The notes under the pieces: generated by a model | Told to the model about the DNA's origin: nothing | Database searches by the model: none | Seen by the model: the letters and a program-made list of their open reading frames with translations, nothing else | Shown: positions 36,493-46,200 of the stretch, one piece after another | Numbering within the stretch: the stretch's first letter is position 1 | Layout: the number at the start of each line of letters is the position of its first letter | Source: JAFGIN01 sp050301235 | GTDB taxonomy: Bacteria; Fibrobacterota; Chitinivibrionia; Chitinivibrionales; Chitinispirillaceae | Length of the DNA stretch: 64,000 nucleotides | NCBI GenBank assembly: GCA_050301235.1 | Contig: JBNKZD010000157.1 | Span: forward strand, 1-64,000 | Direction: 5' to 3' | Program-made: the position numbers and the translations under genes

Positions 36493-38148
36493 TTATAAAT
36501 TTATTGAAAATTGAAAGTAAATGGCATAATCATCAATGGAATACTCCGAATCAAAATCGATTGTTGCGACCTTATTGGCTATCTCAACACTTAAAGCTTT
36601 ATCAGTAGATAAAATATGATATGGTTTCAGGTTGGTCACCAGAAAATCTCTTAGTTGAATCGCAGCATCCTGCTCGTCTGTTCCTGTTCCTGATGCTACC
36701 CACATCGCTGTCAATCGCGCAGTTCTGTTGACCAGCATGTTAAAACCAGCGCTTCTGTAGGGAGAACGCTCCGAAATATTGAGAACCGAAACCGGACGTA
36801 CTGCATGTAGATACTCGCTGTTTTCGACAATGGTGATCCCATACTCACCAACCTCTTCAATGCGGGAATCATCGATTTTTTCGGTAATTCCAAAACCATT
36901 GATTGATTGAATGCGCCTGGGCCAGCTGAATGGCGTTGCTGTCTCAACGATGGAGTGTACCCATTGGGCGGTAATAACCCAGGCACCGGATGCGAGAGTA
37001 AAATCATTCGCAGCTGTATCCTTGTAAGCAGGGGCTGCACAAAGAACACAGGATCTGGCTGCTGATGAATTACGGAACCGGTTATAGGGGATCATTGCTT
37101 CCTGTTGCATTATGATCCGGGCGGGCTGTGTTGAAAATAACTCCTGGTTCACCACTTCATCTTCTAAAAGAGAGGTGCACAGCAATGATTTGTACTTGTC
37201 TGCAACCATCGCAACCTGTTCGAGTTCCTGAAGTGCTGCCGTGCTGAAGGTATAATCATAATTCCAGAGTATCAGATCGGGAACCAGGTCATCGGAGAGA
37301 TTGCTCAGGAGTTCCGGGAGTATTTCGGATGCATCTTCACGCTCGAAGGATGCACAGAAAATCTGAATCGATTGATCCCGCCCGGCAATTTTTAAAAGAT
37401 TTTTTAGTGATGTCCATGAAGTTGCCAGCTCTCTGAAACGATCTGTTTTTCTGATAGCCTCAGCAGTAGATCTCAGAATTGTTGAAAGAAGTGTGTTCAC
37501 CTTTTCAAAATCCGGAGAATTGGAATCCTGTGCGGTGATTGCATCGATGAAGTCACCAGTCCTTGTTGATGGCTCTGCTTTTGCGTCTCCGGGAATATCC
37601 ATCATTGAAAGGATCGAATCTATCTGATGTGGATTGCCGGAAGGGGTATCACGTGTCGGAGTCAGAGCCAGACCCGTTAAAATTTTGTTTTTCAAAGGTG
37701 TTGGTAACTGCAGGCTTTCAATCTGTGTAAAAGCATCAGAGCGGCTGATTCGTGATGCTTTCAACTGTTCAGCAGTCTGAAGCGCCCGTTTGATCGATGA
37801 AAGGTTCGCAGTTTTATCTATGATACTCTGATGCGAGAAATCATTTATTGATTCAACCGTATACTCAAGATAAAAAGGTTTGACATATTCAGGAAGGTTA
37901 TTTTCTACGGAACAGGTTATTTCAAATGTGTTGGCCTGAAAAAAATCACTCCACTGTGCGGCACTGACCTTCTGAACGGTGTTTGACCTGTACCCGAAAT
38001 CTCCAAAAACCAAGAGTGTGCTGGGTTTTGCTTGTGATACTGGTTTTGCATTTTTTGAACCCGAAAGGACTCCCATGGAGACACTGGTTGAATGAATTGG
38101 GGATTTCTCTTCTTCCATAATTTTACAGCTTTCTGGTTGAGTGTGCAT
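36493..38148 (-). CDS. Fused TssB-TssC-like contractile-sheath protein
   Basis: 551 residues. Residues about 40-135 match the TssB (VipA) pattern: TLLVFGDFG, then YLEYTVESINDFSHQS and a helical RALQTAEQL, aligning with LDITFESMDDFSPAAV of the Pseudomonas HsiB1 family. Residues about 195-551 match TssC (VipB): DRFRELATSWTSLKNLL against the conserved FxxLExxWxSLxxL, DLILWNYDYTFSTAAL against IIANYDFGPG, and a strand-rich end IYFQFSINL. TssB and TssC normally form a heterodimer of about 160 and 490 residues that assembles the type VI sheath. Here they are one shorter chain. No Hcp, VgrG, TssK or ClpV gene is in the window. Comparison is from memory. Confidence 0.65.
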   Translation of the reverse strand: MHTQPESCKIMEEEKSPIHSTSVSMGVLSGSKNAKPVSQAKPSTLLVFGDFGYRSNTVQKVSAAQWSDFFQANTFEITCSVENNLPEYVKPFYLEYTVESINDFSHQSIIDKTANLSSIKRALQTAEQLKASRISRSDAFTQIESLQLPTPLKNKILTGLALTPTRDTPSGNPHQIDSILSMMDIPGDAKAEPSTRTGDFIDAITAQDSNSPDFEKVNTLLSTILRSTAEAIRKTDRFRELATSWTSLKNLLKIAGRDQSIQIFCASFEREDASEILPELLSNLSDDLVPDLILWNYDYTFSTAALQELEQVAMVADKYKSLLCTSLLEDEVVNQELFSTQPARIIMQQEAMIPYNRFRNSSAARSCVLCAAPAYKDTAANDFTLASGAWVITAQWVHSIVETATPFSWPRRIQSINGFGITEKIDDSRIEEVGEYGITIVENSEYLHAVRPVSVLNISERSPYRSAGFNMLVNRTARLTAMWVASGTGTDEQDAAIQLRDFLVTNLKPYHILSTDKALSVEIANKVATIDFDSEYSIDDYAIYFQFSINL

Positions 38149-38245
38149 TTTGGTATATTATGAGACTATTTAAAAATAGGATCGAAAATTAAACAATAGA
38201 AGAACAATTTTAATCCTTTGAATATATATTTCAGGAGGCAAAATA

Positions 38246-38623
38246 ATGAAGAGACGGAATTTTCTGGCCGGATTGTCTGCAATAGCTGCTGCATCATGTG
38301 CAAAATTGGAAAAAAGGGGTGCTCGCTACAACGAAAAAGAGTGCCCATTTTGCAAGGATAAAAAGGGTGTCTGTTCATATTGCGGTGGTAATAAAAAGTG
38401 CAGTTTCTGTGAAGGCACCGGAAAACGGAAGACCGTTGTTCCTAAGCTCACTGAAGGAAATTTCAACAACACAACATATACGGAGGAGTGCCCGTACTGC
38501 AAAGGGAAAGGTACTTGTCACTATTGCGAGGGAAGTGGCAGCTGCTGGGCCTGTTCAGGACATGGTGAAGTGGACACTTCATGGGATTTTTTGAGAGAAA
38601 AAAAATCTGGTAATAAAAGTTAA
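38246..38623 (+). CDS. Exported DnaJ-type zinc-finger protein with Tat-like signal
   Basis: 125 residues behind CAGGAGGC. The N-terminus MKRRNFLAGLSAIAAASC fits a twin-arginine signal (RRxFL) with a possible lipidated Cys18. Five or more CxxCxG-like repeats follow (CPFCKDKKG, CSYCGG, CSFCEGTG, CPYCKGKG, CHYCEGSG, CWACSGHG), the pattern of the DnaJ central zinc domain. Tat export would fit metal loading before transport. It could be a periplasmic protein-binding or redox factor. It is divergent from the sheath operon. Confidence 0.7.
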   Translation: MKRRNFLAGLSAIAAASCAKLEKRGARYNEKECPFCKDKKGVCSYCGGNKKCSFCEGTGKRKTVVPKLTEGNFNNTTYTEECPYCKGKGTCHYCEGSGSCWACSGHGEVDTSWDFLREKKSGNKS

Positions 38624-38663
38624 TAAGTAAAATTCCGGCAACATGTCGGGTCAGGAGTACACA

Positions 38664-40175
38664 ATGAAAAAACGTCCGGTTTGTCTTATAATTCGGGATG
38701 GATGGGGTAGGGGAAAATCTGAAAAATCCAATGCTATTTATACTGCAAATACCCCTTTTACCGATTCGTATGAAAAAAATTCTCAAACAACTCTTATTCA
38801 AACATCCGGGTTGAGTGTTGGTCTACCTGATGGGTATCAGGGAAACAGTGAGGTGGGACACCTTAATATCGGAGCTGGAAGAGTCATTTATCAGAGTTTG
38901 ACCCGTATTGATAAGTCTGTTTCTGATGGCGATTTTTTTGAAAATAAGGCATTCATTCAGGCTATTGAATATGCCCAAAAACATAACGGTGCTCTTCATC
39001 TGATGGGATTGATTCAGGAAGAGGGTGTTCATGCAGTTACCCGCCACTGCATATCTCTTCTGGAACTCTGCAAAAAGCATAATTTCACCAATGTTTTGAT
39101 TCATGCAATTACCGATGGGCGTGATACACCGCCAAAATCTGCAATGGAACATATGGATCTCCTGCAAAAGGGTATTGATAAAGTTGGTGTTGGTAAAGTC
39201 GCAACCGTTGTCGGGCGCTATTTCGCAATGGACCGAGATAACCGCTGGGACAGAACTGAAACCGCATACCGCCTTATCATGGAAGGCAAAGGTGTTTCTG
39301 TCAACAATTGGAAAGAAGCAATCGATGGTGCCTATGCAGCTGGTGAAACCGATGAATTTATCAAGCCGCGTACGATCGGGTATTCGGGGATGTCCGAAAA
39401 CGATGCATTCCTCTTTTTCAATTTCAGATTCGACAGAACCCGTCAACTTACCAAGGCAATGGTCGAACCCTCATTTGATAGCTTTAAACAGACTCTTCTT
39501 GTAAAGTGTTTTGTTGCAATGACCCATTATTACGATAATGGCAATTTCATCGAAGCATATCCTGAAATGTCAAATAAGAATATACTCGGTGAAGTGCTTG
39601 CTAATAGCGGTCTCAAACAGCTTCGCTGTGCAGAAACTGAAAAGTACGCTCATGTCACCTTCTTTTTTAATGGTCAGCTCAACGATCCATTCCCCGGTGA
39701 AGATCGGATCCTTGTAAACAGTCCCAAAGTTGCAACATACGATCTGCAACCCGAAATGAGTGCTTTTGAAGTTCGTGATAAGCTTGTTGAAGCTATCAAG
39801 AGCAACAAATACGATGTTGTGATTTGTAATTTCGCCAACGGTGATATGGTTGGACACACCGGAATTTTTGATGCAATTATAAAGGCGGTCGAAACAGTAG
39901 ACACCTGTGTTCATGATGTGGTTGAAGCTGCACTGTCTCTTGGCGGTGTCTGTATTCTTACCGCAGATCATGGAAATGCCGATCAGACACAACTTGCGGA
40001 TGGATCACCAATGACTGCTCATACAACAAACCCGGTTCCATTGACAGTAGTTGGTGCTGAAAATATGAAGCTGCGTGAGGGTGGTAAATTGAGTGATATC
40101 GCTCCGACAATGCTTGATCTGTTAGGCATCGAAAAACCTTCAGATATGACAGGCGATTCTTTATTGATTAAGTAA
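38664..40175 (+). CDS. gpmI: 2,3-bisphosphoglycerate-independent phosphoglycerate mutase
   Basis: Start at ATG 38664 behind CAGGAG, giving 503 residues, close to the usual 510. It interconverts 3- and 2-phosphoglycerate in glycolysis using two Mn ions. Motifs: RDGWG (metal Asp12), GNSEVGHLN with phospho-Ser62, TDGRDTPP, GRYFAMDRD, NFRFDRTRQLT, NFANGDMVGHTG, TADHGNADQ and AHTTNPVP. All catalytic residues are visible. Cytoplasmic; a single housekeeping gene. Confidence 0.96.
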   Translation: MKKRPVCLIIRDGWGRGKSEKSNAIYTANTPFTDSYEKNSQTTLIQTSGLSVGLPDGYQGNSEVGHLNIGAGRVIYQSLTRIDKSVSDGDFFENKAFIQAIEYAQKHNGALHLMGLIQEEGVHAVTRHCISLLELCKKHNFTNVLIHAITDGRDTPPKSAMEHMDLLQKGIDKVGVGKVATVVGRYFAMDRDNRWDRTETAYRLIMEGKGVSVNNWKEAIDGAYAAGETDEFIKPRTIGYSGMSENDAFLFFNFRFDRTRQLTKAMVEPSFDSFKQTLLVKCFVAMTHYYDNGNFIEAYPEMSNKNILGEVLANSGLKQLRCAETEKYAHVTFFFNGQLNDPFPGEDRILVNSPKVATYDLQPEMSAFEVRDKLVEAIKSNKYDVVICNFANGDMVGHTGIFDAIIKAVETVDTCVHDVVEAALSLGGVCILTADHGNADQTQLADGSPMTAHTTNPVPLTVVGAENMKLREGGKLSDIAPTMLDLLGIEKPSDMTGDSLLIK

Positions 40176-40210
40176 TTTGTGGTGCGTATTTGGCTGTTGT
40201 TGCTGAGTAC

Positions 40211-40337
40211 GCATCGTTTCGCGTCGCCTCACCCCCCAACCCCCTCTCCATTATGATGTAGAGGGGGAGCCGAAATAAGAAATCTCTTTTTTCCCCTCTA
40301 CACGAGTGGAGAGGGGGCCAGGGGGTGAGGCGATGCG
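40211..40337. repeat. Palindromic GC-rich intergenic element
   Basis: The arms GCGTCGCCTCACCCCCC...CCCCCTCTCC and GGAGAGGGGG...GGGGGTGAGGCGATGCG are imperfect inverted repeats spanning the whole gap between gpmI and the glycosyltransferase gene. It resembles dispersed intergenic repeats and could also end gpmI transcription. Confidence 0.6.
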
Positions 40338-40377
40338 CAACATGTGACTACCGCGATTTCTTCCCTGGGTATTACCT

Positions 40378-41532
40378 ATGCTTTTTACAATAAGTCTTAT
40401 TCTCTCCGCAATTTTCTCCCTGTGGTACGCTTCAGCAATTGGTATCCTTCACAGAGGATTACGTAATCTCTCAACTAATAAGAAAAACAGGCAAAGGGAG
40501 TATTCATACTCAATTATCATTGCAGCCCGAAATGAGGAAGAGAATATCGGCGCGTGTTTACGGTCGATTTTAAAGCAGACCATTTCCAGGGATCGTTATG
40601 AAATTATCGTTGTTAACGACCGATCGGAAGACAGAACCGCTTCAATTATTGATGAATTCATTAATAATGGTGCTCAGATAAGATTGATTTCTGTAAAAGA
40701 GGTGCCTTCAGGAATTGTCCCGAAGAAAAATGCGATCAGCATCGCTGCAAAAGCTGCTATAAATGAAATACTGGTGTTTACTGATGCCGATTGTATCGTA
40801 TTGCCAACATGGCTTGCAACTATCGAAAAATATTGTGCTCCTGATGTTGGTTTTTTACAGGGAATTACCACCTATTTTGAAGTTTCAGGCATGAATCCGC
40901 TCTTTTACGGACTTCAGGCAGTGGATTTCTTATCTCATGGAATTGTTGCTGCTGCCGGCATTGGTGCTGGGATACCGATTAATTCCAATGCAAACAATAT
41001 GGTAATTCGTAAAGAAGTTTTTTTTGAACTTGGCGGATTCAGTAATGGGTTTGAGCGGATAGTATCTGCTGATGATGACCTGCTGCTTCAGAGCGTCTGG
41101 AGATCAAAAAAGTGGAAAGTTGCATTTATGGCTGATTCTGAAGGTGCTGTAACAACAAAACCAACCATGACAATAAAGGGCGTCTTTGATCAGCGTAAAC
41201 GATGGGGATCAAATACAGCTCACTATAGTTCTGTTCAGGTGCTTTTTCTTTCCGGGATATTTCTTTTTTATTGCGCAATTGCATCACAGTTTATTTTTTC
41301 TCTTTATAATATCAATGCACTGTATATTTTCTGCACACTTGCAGGTATTAAATTTATTGGTGAGTTATGCCTGATGTTGCCTGGAAGCGCACTTTTTGGC
41401 AGGAATGAGCTTAGGAAGTATCTTCTTCCGGCATCACTGCTGCAGCTTCCTGTTGTCGTTAGTGCTGTAATTTTTGGAGTTTTCGGTACTTTTTCCTGGA
41501 AGGGACAGACATATCATCGAAAACTGAAATGA
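40378..41532 (+). CDS. Membrane glycosyltransferase family 2
   Basis: 384 residues: an N-terminal helix, a GT-A catalytic domain (about 43-270) and three C-terminal helices. Motifs: SIIIAARNEEENI, VNDRSED (nucleotide binding), FTDADC (DxD metal site), SADDDLL (catalytic base) and QRKRW. The QxxRW motif and C-terminal helices are those of processive or membrane GT2 enzymes such as hopanoid, glycolipid or polysaccharide synthases. Substrate unknown. No other glycan gene is adjacent. Confidence 0.85.
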   Translation: MLFTISLILSAIFSLWYASAIGILHRGLRNLSTNKKNRQREYSYSIIIAARNEEENIGACLRSILKQTISRDRYEIIVVNDRSEDRTASIIDEFINNGAQIRLISVKEVPSGIVPKKNAISIAAKAAINEILVFTDADCIVLPTWLATIEKYCAPDVGFLQGITTYFEVSGMNPLFYGLQAVDFLSHGIVAAAGIGAGIPINSNANNMVIRKEVFFELGGFSNGFERIVSADDDLLLQSVWRSKKWKVAFMADSEGAVTTKPTMTIKGVFDQRKRWGSNTAHYSSVQVLFLSGIFLFYCAIASQFIFSLYNINALYIFCTLAGIKFIGELCLMLPGSALFGRNELRKYLLPASLLQLPVVVSAVIFGVFGTFSWKGQTYHRKLK

Positions 41533-41656
41533 CTTAAGCGATTAAAATTTGACAAAACTACTTTTTTATGCTATACTTAATAACTGTGGTTTGTTTCTAT
41601 TCCCAGATGGAGAAAATTTCACTTAAACGAATAAATAGATGGAGGCAAAACTGTTC

Positions 41657-43060
41657 ATGGAACCAGTTAGTTTATTGATAGGTATTATTGCTGGTGGAAG
41701 TATCGCATCTGCAATATGGGTGATTGCGAATGTTATTATTGGTAATAAAGGAAAAGCTGAACGTACCGAAAGAAACTCAGTTATCAGTTCGATCGGAGAA
41801 CGTATTGCCGAGACAGACAGTCTGCTGGTTTCTTTTTCTGCCGGAGCAACTTCCGCAGAACGACTCAAAGGTCAGATAATCAAAAATATCGAAGCTATTC
41901 AATCATTGTATAAACCGAATCTGTATCTGTTTGGAGTTTTTTATGCAAAATATATTGATACGTTGCTAACTCGTTATACCGAAAAATTAAAGAGTGTAAC
42001 CACTGTTGCTAAACAGCCAATTGTGGCGGTAGATCACTTTGCTGAAGCGGCTGCAGTTGCTGTGGAGCAGCCATCTGTTGCAGTGATGCAAAATGTAATT
42101 ACCCCACGACCAGGGCCTGAAATTGTTGAGAAAGTTTCAGCAGAAAGTGTTAAAGCTGCATCTCCGGTAGCTATTGAACCAGTAGCTATTGAACCAGTGG
42201 CTATTGAACCAGTGGCTATTGAGCCAGTGGCTATTGAGCCTGCTATTGAAGAAGAAAAAGAAGTAAGTGAGATATTGTTAAGTTCAAACACTGAACCTGC
42301 CAGGATGGAATTCGAATCGCGGAATGTCGAGTTCACGATAGAACCGGTAGCACCTGAACCTGTCGCAACAGAACATTTTGAAGTATTACCTGTTGAGGAT
42401 GCAGATATACCTGAAATGCAACCGGAAGTTCAGGATATCACCAGTGTTGAGGATCTTCAGAAGGAAGAGTCTGCGGAGATCGCCTCTGCTTCGATTCCAA
42501 AAGAACAGGAAGCTGAAATTTCCTTCGAAGCTATGGCGCAGGATGTCATGTCGGTTGAAGAGGAGATGGGGGCAACAGAAACTGGTTTTCCAGCTGCAAT
42601 GAATCATACTATCGAAACTCAAGCGCAGCATATTGATGGATTGGCACCTCAGAATTCCGATGAAGAGGAGTTCTCGATGGAAACGATTATGGATCTTGAC
42701 ATGAGCAAGATACCCGCGTTCAATCAGGAAAAATCGAATATTACAATCAAGCCTCAAGCATCAAAGCCTGCAGAAATCGATCATCCATCGCAGGATACAC
42801 GTAAAATCTATTCACCATCCACACTGGCTGCACCAGATTCTTCAATTAAAACACCAGGAATTTTTGCAAAGCAACCTGCAGATGCAAATTTAAAAGCAAC
42901 TCCGGCACCTGCACCGATAAAAAATAATCTGGAGACCAGTCAAACCGAGCCGGTAATGTTTGACAATCATGAACCGCACCAGGCTGAAAAGGATAATTAC
43001 GGAATCACCGGTGATGATGTCGCGGATCAGATTGATTCATTTTTTGGGTTTGGCAAATAA
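41657..43060 (+). CDS. Membrane-anchored protein with acidic Pro/Ala/Glu-rich linker
   Basis: About 467 residues from ATG 41657; GGAGG lies 11 nt upstream. ATG 41639 is an alternative without a ribosome-binding site. One membrane helix (VSLLIGIIAGGSIASAIWVIANVII), a short helical domain to about residue 110, then a long acidic low-complexity region including five repeats of AIEPV. A C-terminal motif GDDVADQIDSFFGFGK may be a binding tail. Family not recognised. The linker could span the periplasm or a cytoplasmic scaffold. Confidence 0.6.
   Translation: MEPVSLLIGIIAGGSIASAIWVIANVIIGNKGKAERTERNSVISSIGERIAETDSLLVSFSAGATSAERLKGQIIKNIEAIQSLYKPNLYLFGVFYAKYIDTLLTRYTEKLKSVTTVAKQPIVAVDHFAEAAAVAVEQPSVAVMQNVITPRPGPEIVEKVSAESVKAASPVAIEPVAIEPVAIEPVAIEPVAIEPAIEEEKEVSEILLSSNTEPARMEFESRNVEFTIEPVAPEPVATEHFEVLPVEDADIPEMQPEVQDITSVEDLQKEESAEIASASIPKEQEAEISFEAMAQDVMSVEEEMGATETGFPAAMNHTIETQAQHIDGLAPQNSDEEEFSMETIMDLDMSKIPAFNQEKSNITIKPQASKPAEIDHPSQDTRKIYSPSTLAAPDSSIKTPGIFAKQPADANLKATPAPAPIKNNLETSQTEPVMFDNHEPHQAEKDNYGITGDDVADQIDSFFGFGK
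42164..42245 (+). repeat. 15-bp coding tandem repeat
   Basis: About five copies of a 15-bp unit (GTAGCTATTGAACCA and variants) encode repeated VAIEP. Copies differ mainly at third positions (GTA/GTG, GAA/GAG). Copy number may vary between strains without changing the frame. Confidence 0.8.
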
Positions 43061-43140
43061 TAAGATAAGATACTATTTTGAACGTCCCCTATCGGGTCGT
43101 TCCCAATGCCATTGCCTTAAGGTTGACAGCTACTTCTGAA

Positions 43141-43190
43141 GGTGGCTTCGAGAGCCTCAGCCACCGTTGGTTGAGGCTCTCGAAACCAAC
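43141..43190. terminator. Strong hairpin between convergent genes
   Basis: GGTGGCTTCGAGAGCCTCAGCC pairs with GGTTGAGGCTCTCGAAACCAAC, with few mismatches. It sits between the genes ending at 43060 and 43230, so it probably ends both transcripts. It may also be a dispersed repeat. Confidence 0.6.
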
Positions 43191-43229
43191 AATTATCGCG
43201 AAGAATGCTTAAGACTATGACATTCCTGA

Positions 43230-46200
43230 TTATTCTTCTTTAACATAAAATAAATAACTCAAGACTCTTCCCGAAAACCCTGATGGTACAAAGTTGATGA
43301 CGAAATCTCCTGTTCCTGAGCAGGATACGCGCATCAGGCCAGGTTGTGATTCCAGTAACGTCAATTTTGCTCCGGTGGCTGATTGTGTTTGAACTCTAAG
43401 GACAACGCTATCTGATGCCATTCCCAGCTTATAGGTTTTTCCATCAATACCATGAAACAGTACTGCGTCACTAGTGTCATTTGCCGAAAGTGTTCGGTAA
43501 ATTGGAATGCTATCTGTCGAAATGGTGTGTAATTGGCTTACAAGTGTGTCGGGTTCATATGCATCATTATTAAACGGTACAATGAAAAAATTCGCGGCTG
43601 TAAGATTGGAACCTGTATTATTGAAGGAGAGGTAATGCATTTCCGTTTTTGATGGTTTCCACACATACACCTGGACGATCGCATTTCCGATATTTCTGAC
43701 AGTCGTAGACAGTGGAATAATTTCGGTAATGAGGTTATTGCCAAAAAGTGTGCAGGTGAGTGGTGAAGCACTTACGATGCAGATCTGATATAAATTGTCA
43801 TTCTGCATATTAATTTTCAACCATGACTTGCTGGAGACCGGTACAATTAAAGATTGATGTACATTGAAATATCCTACCTCTGCAGTACTGCGAATGTCGG
43901 TTCCTGTATCTGTGGTGGTTGATCCTTTTTGTATATATGTGGTGTATTCCCATTCTGAATTGTTGAGTGCTGATTTGGTATCTACCCAGAATCTTAGACA
44001 ATAATCACCATCAGCGGGACAAATCCACTTGGATCCTGATATAAAGGTGCTCTGAAATTTAGTTATGCCATCATTCAGATACAAAGACATGTTGACATTA
44101 GGTTGAGTCGACAACTGTTGTTCACAGAAAAACTGGTACTCGGTTCCCTTTTGACCGGTGAATTTCAGCCAATCTACATCAAGGATAAAAAGACTGTGGT
44201 GTTGTTTTACTGTATCAGCTTTAATCAATGTGGCAGTTGCTGCAGTATTATCAGGTTCGTACTTATCTCCTTGTGCAGACTCAAACGATATTGTATAACT
44301 TATTTTAAAATTATCACCTTGAATACTCCAGTTTTGTGATGTGGAATCAATTTTGACATAATATGATCCACTTTCCAGACAAGTCCATTTAAAACTGTTT
44401 AAAGTGCCTGCACTTGGCCAGGAACGGGTATACAAAATATTCCCTGAAGCATTTATTAGGGACATTTTAAGAATATTACTCAAGGTGACTTTGTATGAAG
44501 AATCCTTAACACAGTCAAGTTTGATATAATCCCTTTCCTTGTACATCAGTATGCGGGATTGTGCCTTTTCGTTAAGCGTAATTGCGCTTGCTGTTTTCAT
44601 TGAATTGTCAGGTTCATACGTGTCATTGTATAGTGGATCAGCTTTCAGTGAATAGTAGCAGGTTAGTGAATCATTTTCATGTGCTTTGATAGTTTTTTCA
44701 CTTAGTGGACCAATTTTTAAATAGATTTCTGTAGTAGTATCAAAATTGCTCCATAGTAAATAAGATGGAAATGTGTCACTGTAATATAATGAATCATTCT
44801 TGCTTGAGTATCCCCATACAGGCAAATTGCGGGTTCCTGTCGTTGAGAATTTTAACATAATACCAGGGTGTACGGTAAATTTGTACCAATCAACATCATT
44901 CTGGATCAGTGTATGAGTTGGAGGTGTTTTAGTTGTATCCAGTATTGTAGCCATTGACATTATGTTATCAGGCTCAAACGGATCATTTTTGAATGTTTTT
45001 ACTGAAACAGTGTATTCAAGAAACAATGAATTTCCCATGTCAGGTTTGATGATATCGAAATAATACGTACCACTTACTGTACACATCCATTTCAAGGTGA
45101 TTCCTGCTGATGAATTTGACGAATTATACTGTGTTCGAAGTATTGTCGAAGAGTCTGAAAACAATCTTATCCGGTAGGTACTGCTTACTGTTATCAGATA
45201 TGAGGAGTCTGCGATGGCATTGAATTTAATCACATCAGTGTCTCCAGCGGTAAATATTCTCTTTTGAATAGTTCCATCTGTGGTGATTGGTTTTGCAGAT
45301 TTCAGCGTATTATCATATTCAAATGTATCGTTTTGAATGGTATTTACTTTTATTGAATATTCATATACTGGTGATTTTATGGTGGATGTTGCTCTGAATG
45401 TGCTGATAGTTGTACCGGACCACTCGCCGATTTTAAGATAAATGGTATCATCACTGGTTGCAGTATATGCATTGTGTAAACCGGAACTTCGCGATGAAAT
45501 ATACGTGAAGTCAGATGATTTGTATAAACCAATTTTGAATGATGTGTTTCCCGTACCAAGTATATCATAGGTAGATCCTGCTTTCACATTAAATTTTACC
45601 CAGTCAATATCATTCGTGATCAGTGCACCTTTAATCGCTTCTTCACCAACCCTGATTAACCGGGTATTAACCGGGTCGTCATCAGGTTCGTATTGATCAA
45701 TAGGAAATTCTGTCACAGAAATTGTATAGGAATTTAAAATCATATTGCTGCCGTTGTATCCATTGGTTTGCTCGTTTCCGATTTTTATATAAACGATACT
45801 GTCTGAAGAGGCTACCCCCCAGAAAAACAATGAGTCATTTGTGCCCAGATTCGTTATTAAAGCTTTTTTATCTGTATATATTCCTGTTCCATAACCGGCA
45901 CCATTTATCTTAAGCAGATAATAGTATCCCTTTCGGATCTTACATTTCATCCAGTCTACATCAATACTGGAACAGGTGTGGGTTTGTACAGTCCCATCAA
46001 CCGGTAACAATGTCGCCTGGTGCATGGAGTCATCAGGTTCGTAAGAGTCAAGTGGTAATGTATTCACTGAGCAGGTGTAACTGTTTTTTTGATTACCGGA
46101 GCTATAATTTGTATATGTAATGGTGAAATAGTATGTTTCAGTCTCCATACATTTGAAAGAAAGTGTTGATGGCTCAGTACTACTTATTGAAGATAGGTAT

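Noticed and set aside
42034..42336. Open frame on the minus strand with repeated SIATG
   Set aside because: It is the reverse of the VAIEP coding repeat; the plus-strand protein has a membrane anchor and a better start.
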